Positions 31,109-38,267 of a DNA stretch of 64,000 nucleotides are shown piece by piece. Position 1 is the stretch's first letter; every line of letters begins with the position of its first letter. A model generated the notes under the pieces. That model was given only the letters and a program-made list of their open reading frames with translations. It searched no databases and was not told the origin of the DNA. Made by a program: the position numbers and the translations under genes. The stretch lies in the NCBI RefSeq assembly GCF_003202915.1, contig NZ_QGLP01000005.1, positions 784,721-848,720 on the forward strand, written 5' to 3'. The DNA comes from Gilliamella apicola. Its GTDB lineage: Bacteria > Pseudomonadota > Gammaproteobacteria > Enterobacterales > Orbaceae.

Positions 31109-34100
31109 ATGGCAATAAAAAAAATAACGAAATTGATTTTTCCGGTTGGTGAAAAAGAATTAAACCAAGATACTTATTATAGAGCGTTATCCGAAGCTGC
31201 TCACGGTTTTTATCCATTTGGAGAAAATGGTTTATGGCATGGTGGCATTCATATCGATAAAAAAGTATTAAACAAGCTTGGTAATGATGAGCAATTACAT
31301 TGCATGGCTAACGGTGAAGTCATTGCCTATCGTATTAATGATGTCTACCCTAAAATAACCTATCCAGAAAAAAATGTAACTGCTTCATCAGGTACTACCC
31401 TTAAAAGGGTTTCTTATCCTCCCTTTAAAAAAGTTTCTTATTTTTCCACTGGTTTCACCTTAGTCAGACATCTTTTACAAATGCCGAAAATCATTGGCGT
31501 AAAAGACGAGCCTCCGGCAATAACCTTATACAGTTTGTATATGCATCAGCTCGATTGGTATGGCTATCAGGAAAAAATGAAAGATGAAAAAACAAACGCA
31601 CTATATCCTCACTATTGGAACCTTGAATCAGGAAAGGTTGACGAGAATAAGGGGGATACGGTTTGTGGCAGTGTAATTAGAACAGATGGCAAAGGAACCG
31701 AAGTGCTTGGCCTGTTGTTAAAAGGGAGTAAGATTCGTTTAGCTGAACAACACCCAGAGCAACCAGGTTGGTATAAAATTGTTTTGATATCAAAAGGAAC
31801 ATTGGTAACCACAACCGAATTTAAACAACAATTAGGTAATATTACCGGTTATGTTTGGCATAAGGACCTATCGCCGCTACCAACCGGAAAAACAGCAGAT
31901 AGTAACCAAGATTACCAAGTTTTAAAAGAAGACAATAACACTGTTGGTAAGTCAAATGTGAAGGTAAAGGGCATAGCGATATATGAAACTGCTGATGATA
32001 AACAAAAATTGACTTATTTACCACTAACGGCAACATTTGAATTAGATGGCCAAGAAAACGGCTACGCTAAAATTCGTAAAATTGGAGGATGTGAAGTTCC
32101 AGACCTATTAAAAAAAGAAGATGGCGGTGCAGATGCACCACATAAAGGTTATGTTAAGGTAGCCTCACTGACGTCATTCACCTTTAAACCGGAAAAATTC
32201 AATGATATTGTGGTATTAAAATCACCGATTGCCATTTCGAGTGGCGATTTTATCGGTTATATCGGACATAATCAACGCCCCAAAGAATATATTAAGGAGT
32301 TAAAACGCGCAGCGATATCAACATTAAAACGTTCATCAGATGAAAAATTACCGCAACTGTTACATGTTGAATTATTTACTTGTGAGGATTTGCCAGCATT
32401 CATTACTAAAACCCGTGCTTTAGCCGACCGTTTACCGGAAAGTGAAAAAAACCTAATTCTGGTTGAAAAAGATGCAAGATTAATACAAGCATCAAAAGCG
32501 GATGGTAACTTAAATTCGGGATTAGGCATAAAGTTTATAAGCGATAAAGATAATTATTACATTAAAATTAATCTGGAATATACTTTAAATTCAGAGCAAT
32601 ACTATGCAGATAACAATCTGGCAGCCCAATCTAACGGTGATGAAAAAATTGAAAAAAATGATGACAACACGGCGAATAAGACTGTAGAAATCATTTTAAC
32701 CGCCGCCCATAAAGAACAGTTAGCAAATAAATATAATAAAACTTATCCGCAATTAACTAAGTCAGATATTCCGGATAAAGTTGAACTGGTTGAAGTTAAT
32801 CACACTAGCTCATCTGTCAAAATACGTTTTTGTGTAGATACTAAACATTATTGGATAGTGTCAAACGATGTCTCTCACCTATTCGGACAAGATGGTGCAC
32901 TCAATGACGCCATTCCTTATTGGCATAATTTTCCATTATCACTTGCTAATCTACCTCCTGCAACTAAAGACAATACGGTATATTTTCCACGGACGGTACC
33001 ATTAAATTCATTAGATAATGAACATTTAATCGCAATAGAGGATGAAAGCACCGGTTCAATATGGGTAAATATTACCACAGGAAATGAAGAGCGTAGGCTA
33101 ATAAAAGGTTGGGTAAACATCAAAAAAGATGCTCAAGAGCATATTAAACGAATCAGCCTCTGGCATTGGCAAGGATTTGAAACAGTAATCGAAAAAGCTT
33201 CTGTGGGAGAATTTTATACTAAAATCAACGACAACCGAACAGAAATATTAGATATTAAAGATTATACTGATTCAATGAAAGCTATGCATAAAATCTTAAC
33301 GCAATCATTCTTATATTCTGTTCAGCGAAAAAAAGGACTACCGCCTTTTACTGTTGAATTTCTCAAAGACGGCCTACGCATCAATTGGACCGCCGAAATG
33401 ATAGGTCACTTAATAATAAAATATGAGAGTGAATGGTATGCAGATGAAGCGCTAACCAAATGGAATGAAATAGATAATTTAATTGAGGAGGAAAAACAGA
33501 AACAAAAAAATTTAACTGAAAAATGGTTAGATGAATATAACATAACAATGCCTTTTGTGCGCGATTATGCCTTAAACATGGTGGATGAAGAGCATGAAAA
33601 AGCCAAATCAATTTGGCAGCTAGAAAAAGAGCAGCGTATTAAACCCTCCCTTTGGTGGCGAGAAGTCGCACAATCCCAGCCAACCCCACAAACACCGGCA
33701 CTAAGCAATCTTTCTGCTGATGGTAAAGCATGGTTTATTCATCCTGTATCAATGCTGGGTAGATTGATAAACCCAGGAATAGTGACATATCATATTTACC
33801 ACGATGGAAAAATTGAAAAACACATACCAGAGGAAATATCGAAACGTTACGAGCAAAAATATAAGTATGTTTATCATGATGAAAACGGTAATGAACATGA
33901 AATATGTATTTGTGATTGGCATACTACTAAGGAAAAAGCAAACGGTGTAATAGTGAGCGCGCCGAATAGAAAAGATCCAAATATTATTGAATATAAAGAA
34001 AATTTAAATGAAGGGAATACCCAAAAAAGAGTTAAATTTAAAAATGGAGATATTGCAGAATATGGTAATCATCCAGAAAAAAAATTGATTTGGCGACTAT

Positions 34101-34537
34101 ATAAGGCTTTGAATAAAAATGTCGAAATAGTCAGGATGCCAGATGAAATTAATTATGTTAAAGACAATGTAATAATTAAATATAACTTTAGTGATACGAA
34201 AAGACGCTATACAGGACCAGATCCTTTGGCTGGTTTTATTGGTGCTTTAGCTGAAACTGGTTTGCAGTTAACAACTACTGGTAGTTGTTTTGCAGAAGGG
34301 TCTTGTTTTCCTAGTTCTGAACATGTAAATGGAAAAAGCGTTGATACTCTTTATTTAAACGATAAAGATGAACAAAAATTTATTAATGCCATGCATAAAT
34401 TTAATTTTAATAAACAACTAACAGCAAACAATAAGAAAAAATTTGATAATGCAAATCAAGATTTTAAAAGTAATCTTCATAATACTCATCTACATTCAGA
34501 ATTTGAATCAGGTTCTATAAAGGAAATAATATTATGA
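31109..34537 (+). CDS. Putative T6SS effector, M23-like and M15-like peptidase features
   Basis: 1142 residues, no signal peptide, 20 bases after vgrG with its own AAGGA site, as expected for a VgrG-carried cargo effector. Residues about 30-150 resemble an LytM/M23 fold: GLWHGGIHID (His44, Asp50), MANGEVIAYR and YSLYMHQ (His146). The middle (150-900) has no motif I recognise beyond possible SH3-like segments. The last 75 residues contain SEHVNGKSVD (His1072, Asp1079) and THLH (His1127, His1129), which fits the SxHxxGxxxD plus HxH zinc pattern of M15/VanY-type carboxypeptidases. I infer a cell-wall-degrading toxin with the killing domain at the C-terminus. Both peptidase assignments rest on motifs only. 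Confidence 0.68.
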   Translation: MAIKKITKLIFPVGEKELNQDTYYRALSEAAHGFYPFGENGLWHGGIHIDKKVLNKLGNDEQLHCMANGEVIAYRINDVYPKITYPEKNVTASSGTTLKRVSYPPFKKVSYFSTGFTLVRHLLQMPKIIGVKDEPPAITLYSLYMHQLDWYGYQEKMKDEKTNALYPHYWNLESGKVDENKGDTVCGSVIRTDGKGTEVLGLLLKGSKIRLAEQHPEQPGWYKIVLISKGTLVTTTEFKQQLGNITGYVWHKDLSPLPTGKTADSNQDYQVLKEDNNTVGKSNVKVKGIAIYETADDKQKLTYLPLTATFELDGQENGYAKIRKIGGCEVPDLLKKEDGGADAPHKGYVKVASLTSFTFKPEKFNDIVVLKSPIAISSGDFIGYIGHNQRPKEYIKELKRAAISTLKRSSDEKLPQLLHVELFTCEDLPAFITKTRALADRLPESEKNLILVEKDARLIQASKADGNLNSGLGIKFISDKDNYYIKINLEYTLNSEQYYADNNLAAQSNGDEKIEKNDDNTANKTVEIILTAAHKEQLANKYNKTYPQLTKSDIPDKVELVEVNHTSSSVKIRFCVDTKHYWIVSNDVSHLFGQDGALNDAIPYWHNFPLSLANLPPATKDNTVYFPRTVPLNSLDNEHLIAIEDESTGSIWVNITTGNEERRLIKGWVNIKKDAQEHIKRISLWHWQGFETVIEKASVGEFYTKINDNRTEILDIKDYTDSMKAMHKILTQSFLYSVQRKKGLPPFTVEFLKDGLRINWTAEMIGHLIIKYESEWYADEALTKWNEIDNLIEEEKQKQKNLTEKWLDEYNITMPFVRDYALNMVDEEHEKAKSIWQLEKEQRIKPSLWWREVAQSQPTPQTPALSNLSADGKAWFIHPVSMLGRLINPGIVTYHIYHDGKIEKHIPEEISKRYEQKYKYVYHDENGNEHEICICDWHTTKEKANGVIVSAPNRKDPNIIEYKENLNEGNTQKRVKFKNGDIAEYGNHPEKKLIWRLYKALNKNVEIVRMPDEINYVKDNVIIKYNFSDTKRRYTGPDPLAGFIGALAETGLQLTTTGSCFAEGSCFPSSEHVNGKSVDTLYLNDKDEQKFINAMHKFNFNKQLTANNKKKFDNANQDFKSNLHNTHLHSEFESGSIKEIIL

Positions 34538-34768
34538 AAAATTTCACTTATATACCAATTATTCTATTAGTTACAATACTCAATAGTTGCAACTTAAAAC
34601 AGTCGAGCCATAGACTAATAATAAAGGAATCTTAATATCCAATTTATATTCTGGAGAAAAATTAATACAAAGTAAAAACCTTGTATTGTCCGTAAATAAA
34701 ATTTGTAAAAAAATAATGGGCAATATATAACTCTCTTCCGAGCAAGTAAAACGGATTTGCAAGAATGA
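34534..34768 (+). pseudogene. Decayed immunity-type lipoprotein gene
   Basis: An ATG overlapping the effector stop (ATGA) begins MKNFTYIPIILLVTILNSC, a lipoprotein signal with lipobox LNSC, but the frame stops after 33 codons at 34633-34635. The next frame continues with LISNLYSGEKLIQSKNLVLSVNKIC and the third with YITLFRASKTDLQE. Together they resemble a small periplasmic lipoprotein of the kind encoded beside cell-wall-targeting T6SS effectors (I recall a DUF7480-like family). At least two frame changes are needed to read it through. Whether it is dead or misassembled cannot be told here. Confidence 0.55.
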
Positions 34769-34794
34769 AAATGATTAAAAACTTAAATATCAAA

Positions 34795-34830
34795 GAGAAA
34801 AGTTACAATTTATTTAAACGCAACTTATTA
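34795..34830 (+). repeat. Diverged copy of the island hairpin element
   Basis: GAGAAAAGTTAC...AAACGCAACTTA resembles the GAGAAAAAGTTGTG...CCCGCAACTTTTT core of the copies at 35912 and 38087 but with several changes. It precedes the 34860 gene much as the 35912 copy precedes the truncated copy of that gene. Confidence 0.4.
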
Positions 34831-34859
34831 ACTTATTCAAAATAAAAAAAGGTTAAAAA

Positions 34860-35861
34860 ATGAAATATTCACATTATCTAGTACCACTTTGTTTACTATT
34901 CAGCACCTACTGTTACAGTCAGCACTATCAAATAGAAGACAAGTATCGTGGCGACTCATTTTTTAGAAAAATCAATATGAATAAACTAGAAAAGGATTGT
35001 ACCTATCCACCAAATTATTTGCAATCAATATATGATTCAAAGCAACTAAAAGTAGATAAGCTTTGCCCTGTTAAAAAAAATAATCTTAAATTTGATTTAA
35101 AAGAGTTATATAAATTTATTTATAAAGAGCCAGTAATCATCTATAACGGACCGGATTTTCAACTGACATTAAGCATGTCAGAAAATAATGAAAATAATGA
35201 TATTGGCTCTGATGGTACTATTTATGGAGCTGATATATTTCTATCAATAGTTAAAGATAATATCGTAAAAGATAAGATTTATTTGGCTAATAATTATATT
35301 AATCTTTCTTATTTTGCAGCTGCTCAGCAACATTATTTTATATCCCCAGAGGGTGAGATATATACATTATATTTGATAGAGACAGAAGATGGGATTTGTC
35401 CAATGTTCTGGAAACACTATAAAATTGATAATCAAAAAATGAAGTTTGTACTTCAAGATATGTTAGTCAATGTTACAGATGGAATTCAATATCAAATTAT
35501 TTATCCAAATCAATTTAATATTATTTCGAATAAATCAGTCAAAAAAATCGATTCACAAGAACTTAAAGCTTGTGAAGATGAGTATGACAAAGAAGAATAT
35601 TATAGTTGCCATGTAGATGTTTATAACCATTACAACAATAGATTAAAACAAGAAATTAACTTATTGAATAAAAAGAACAATACAATAAAAAAATCTTATT
35701 TAAAATTACAGCAAAAAATGGCTTCAAGTTGTTTAAAATTACCACCTCCAGTTTCTGGTGATAGGGATGAGACCGATCCTTATTTATCTAACGTTATGTT
35801 TTGTTTAATTCAAAATTATAAACAAGAAATAACTGATATTGATAAACAACTTGCTCACTAA
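34860..35861 (+). CDS. Secreted protein with LprI-like C-terminus, candidate immunity protein
   Basis: 333 residues with an N-terminal signal peptide (MKYSHYLVPLCLLFSTYCYS). The middle is an unrecognised, Asn/Tyr/Lys-rich domain. The last about 100 residues (LKACEDEYDKEEYYSCHVDV...LQQKMASSCLKL...MFCLIQNY) have a Cys spacing and helical pattern like the lysozyme-inhibitor LprI family (PF07007-like). A periplasmic lysozyme inhibitor downstream of a wall-degrading effector fits an immunity role, but that is inference. The signal-peptide region is duplicated at 35988. Confidence 0.6.
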   Translation: MKYSHYLVPLCLLFSTYCYSQHYQIEDKYRGDSFFRKINMNKLEKDCTYPPNYLQSIYDSKQLKVDKLCPVKKNNLKFDLKELYKFIYKEPVIIYNGPDFQLTLSMSENNENNDIGSDGTIYGADIFLSIVKDNIVKDKIYLANNYINLSYFAAAQQHYFISPEGEIYTLYLIETEDGICPMFWKHYKIDNQKMKFVLQDMLVNVTDGIQYQIIYPNQFNIISNKSVKKIDSQELKACEDEYDKEEYYSCHVDVYNHYNNRLKQEINLLNKKNNTIKKSYLKLQQKMASSCLKLPPPVSGDRDETDPYLSNVMFCLIQNYKQEITDIDKQLAH

Positions 35862-35872
35862 TCTGAATATTG

Positions 35873-35957
35873 GATTTGTAAGTATGTAATTATAAAAATA
35901 ATAAAAAAGTCAGATAATTACCGAGAAAAAGTTGTGATTTTTACCCGCAACTTTTTC
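35873..35957 (+). repeat. Island hairpin element, copy B
   Basis: About 85 bases similar to 38047-38132. The core 35912-35957 is identical over 46 bases to 38087-38132. It contains the inverted repeat GAAAAAGTTG...CAACTTTTTC (10 bp), so it can act as a terminator for the 34860 gene as well as a recombination target. Confidence 0.85.
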
Positions 35958-35987
35958 CAAAATAAGGAAAGGATTAACGGTTAACAA

Positions 35988-36059
35988 ATGAAATATTTAT
36001 ATTATCTTGCACCATTATGTTTATTAATTAGCAGCTACTGTTACAGTCAGCACTATTAA
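35988..36059 (+). pseudogene. Truncated copy of the 34860 gene (signal peptide only)
   Basis: A 23-codon frame that begins MKYLYYLAPLCLL and ends YSQHY before a TAA. It repeats the first 23 codons of the 34860 gene (YCYSQHY shared), and the DNA match continues to CAGCACTATnAAAT before breaking off. The upstream hairpin is duplicated with it. After the TAA the same frame continues into the hydrolase remnant, so this is a recombination junction. Confidence 0.75.
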
Positions 36060-36594
36060 ATTCTATTCTTTCGAAAAAACGCCAAATATCCACCCAATCT
36101 TTATTATCTATCTTATATGTTAGCAACCGGTCATTGGGAAACTACCTATGCTAAGGAGTTTGATTCATTGGTAGAGCGTAATAATGGTCGTGAGTATGAT
36201 CCCGTATTAGCGAGTACGGATGATAAAAAAGGAAGCAAAGAAAAACGGTAATACAGAAGAGGGCGATGGTTTAAAATATCGAGGTAGAGGTTTGGCGCAT
36301 ATGACTTGGAAAAATAATTATAAAGACGCGAGTGAATATTTGAATGTTGATTTTATCAATCAACCAGAAAAAGCTGCTGAGCTTGATTATGCTGTACCAA
36401 TTTTGATTTGGGGCTCAATAAATGGCATTTTTTCTAAAAGGAAATTATCAAAGTATATTAATGAAGATAAGATTGATTATAAACTCGCCAGATATGTCAT
36501 TAATGGCCAAAATTATGCTAATGAGATCGCAGCTAATGCTAAATGTTTTGAGGCAATACTTAGGCAAACATCAAATTTGATTGAGGCATTTTAA
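36060..36594 (+). pseudogene. GH19-like muramidase/chitinase domain, frameshifted remnant
   Basis: The first part (in frame with the truncated signal peptide) reads LSYMLATGHWETTYAKEFD and YDPVLASTDD. The second, from about 36219, reads KKNGNTEEGDGLKYRGRGLAHMTWKNNY and runs to the stop at 36594. Together they make the core of a glycoside hydrolase 19-like lysozyme domain, with the catalytic Glu in HWET and the GDGxxYRGRGL block. The two frames meet at a run of six A (about 36226); five A would join them. The N-terminal delivery region expected of a T6SS effector is absent. It looks like the toxic tip of an effector left behind by recombination. Confidence 0.72.
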
Positions 36595-36595
36595 T

Positions 36596-37702
36596 ATGAA
36601 AAAAATTCTTTTATTACTGTTATTGATAACCATCAGCACAGTTTGTCACGCCAAGGATCCTTGTACCAATAAAACTTCTGTTAGAGATTATCAATTTAAT
36701 ATTAACTCTCAACCTTATAAATTCACTTCTTACTTATGTGAAGATAAAAATAAAGATGAAGATGAAGATGATGACGTTTTTCTTACACCCGGAATTTTAG
36801 AAATACATGGCAAAAATTTTAATAAAACATATAAAAATGTTATTGGAGTAGCAGGTTATAGATATAGCATGTTTACGCAATGGAATGATAAACATAAACC
36901 AGTATTCTATTATTCTATCATCTCATCAGAATATCTTACCGAAGCTCATTTCCCAATAATCATTAAAGATAATAATCTAATGATCAATTGTATATATTTC
37001 AATAAAAGTTTCAAAAATTCAATGAAATTTAATTATTCTTATTGTGGTAATTTGCAAATTGTCGAAGATGGCTTTGGAGACGTTGAAGTGGGATTTGACA
37101 AGCTAATTCGTAATTTTTATTTAGAAGCAATATACTATTTTTCAGATTTTACAGAGAATGAGGAGAGTCTACAATACAAAAAATTTGATGTTTTTATTGG
37201 TAAAATCGATGGTATCAGTTTTTACCGCCGCTATTCATCGATAAAAGATTATGAGTTGAATAAATACACGATTGTTATAGTAAATAAGGAAAAAGAATAC
37301 CGATTTAAGCCAGAAGATGAAGTTTATCAACGAATAGTTGACCGTTCTGGTTCACAAGCCTTTATTGGTTTGGATATTGTCGATGCCAAAGGAAATATCA
37401 AGTTTTATAATAAAAAGGCCTTATCGGCATTATTAAACAAATCGACAATAAAAAGGAACATTACATCTTATATACAATATAACGAAAAAACAAAACTCTA
37501 TAATAAACCAAGTCATCGCTCAGCAACAGATATGTACCTAGTACAACACGATTCCGTTACAATTTTGGATGAAATTTTGCATAAGAGCAATGGTTATGTT
37601 GATTGGTATAAAATAAGTTATAACAGTGAAAAACACGGAAAAATAATTAAATGGATTGAAGGAGATTCGTTTTTCCCTATGAGAGAAATATCTTCAGATT
37701 AA
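36596..37702 (+). CDS. Secreted protein of unknown family, candidate immunity protein
   Basis: 368 residues from MKKILLLLLLITIS; the Met is chosen over one five codons upstream because it begins a clean signal peptide (cleavage near CHA/KD). The start lies one base after the hydrolase remnant's stop. An acidic stretch (DKNKDEDEDDD) is near residue 55. The last 90 residues (IQYNEKTKLYNKPSHRS..., GYVDWYKISYN) resemble a bacterial SH3-like domain, common in wall-associated proteins. I recognise no family. Position behind a muramidase-type domain suggests the cognate periplasmic immunity protein. Confidence 0.6.
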   Translation: MKKILLLLLLITISTVCHAKDPCTNKTSVRDYQFNINSQPYKFTSYLCEDKNKDEDEDDDVFLTPGILEIHGKNFNKTYKNVIGVAGYRYSMFTQWNDKHKPVFYYSIISSEYLTEAHFPIIIKDNNLMINCIYFNKSFKNSMKFNYSYCGNLQIVEDGFGDVEVGFDKLIRNFYLEAIYYFSDFTENEESLQYKKFDVFIGKIDGISFYRRYSSIKDYELNKYTIVIVNKEKEYRFKPEDEVYQRIVDRSGSQAFIGLDIVDAKGNIKFYNKKALSALLNKSTIKRNITSYIQYNEKTKLYNKPSHRSATDMYLVQHDSVTILDEILHKSNGYVDWYKISYNSEKHGKIIKWIEGDSFFPMREISSD

Positions 37703-38035
37703 AGATGATGATAATCCGATTTAGTTGAGAAGTTAAACTTAATTCAGCATACATCTGTTTAAGTTTACGATTTTCTGCTTCCAGCAGTTTTAATCGCTTA
37801 ATGTCTGATGATTGCATACCACCATATTTATCTCGCCATTTATAAAAATTAGAAACGTCCATACCATATTTACGGCAAAGCTCTTTGATAGGGATACCAA
37901 CTTCAGCTTCTTTTAAAATAGATAGAATTTGGTGCTCCGATAATTTTTTCATATTGAAATTCTCGTTAAAATTCTACTTAAAAATATTATAGAGAAGTTT
38001 CTACTTTTTATGTACTATTTTAGGGGATAGTTACA
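37703..38035 (-). mobile_element. IS3-family insertion sequence remnant (5' part of orfA)
   Basis: A 91-codon frame (37677-37952) begins MKKLSEHQILSILKEAEVG and contains IKELCRKYGMDVSNFYKWRDKYGGM, the helix-turn-helix of IS3-type OrfA, and RLKLLEAENRKLKQMYAELSL with a leucine zipper. Similarity stops at about 37734, mid-gene; the remaining codons run into the neighbouring gene's end. orfB is absent. The left terminus probably lies at 38035, where the minus strand starts TGTAACTATCCCCTAAAATAG. No right end was found. Confidence 0.8.
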
Positions 38036-38046
38036 CCTGAAAGCTC

Positions 38047-38132
38047 GATTTGGGAGCATGAAATTATAAAAATGATAAATAAATTTAGATAATTACCGAG
38101 AAAAAGTTGTGATTTTTACCCGCAACTTTTTC
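38047..38132 (+). repeat. Island hairpin element, copy C
   Basis: Partner of 35873-35957, with a 46-base identical core (38087-38132) and the same 10-bp stem. It lies at the right border of the island, just after the IS remnant and before the btsT terminator. Confidence 0.85.
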
Positions 38133-38154
38133 AAAAATCAAGATAGTTAATCAG

Positions 38155-38191
38155 GGATAAAAAAGACCCAACTATAATTACTTTTGTTGGG
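38155..38191 (-). terminator. btsT terminator
   Basis: Minus-strand CCCAAC...GTTGGG (13-base loop) followed by TCTTTTTT. It lies about 77 bases after the btsT stop. Confidence 0.7.
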
Positions 38192-38228
38192 CAAAATATA
38201 AGGAATTAGGAAGTTATTGTTATAAATT

Positions 38229-38258
38229 GCAGAATGTTATTTTGATTTAACATTCTGC
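38229..38258. other. Hairpin directly after btsT
   Basis: Perfect 11-bp inverted repeat GCAGAATGTTA...TAACATTCTGC with an 8-base loop, 9 bases past the btsT stop. No T-run; it probably protects the mRNA 3' end ahead of the terminator at 38155-38191. Confidence 0.5.
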
Positions 38259-38267
38259 TTATTATGA

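Noticed and set aside
34580-34762. 60-codon minus-strand frame behind the effector
   Set aside because: Antisense to the lipoprotein remnant; no motif.
34765-34848. Short plus-strand frame starting MKMIKNLNIKEKSY
   Set aside because: No ribosome site, overlaps the decayed lipoprotein and the diverged hairpin copy; probably chance.
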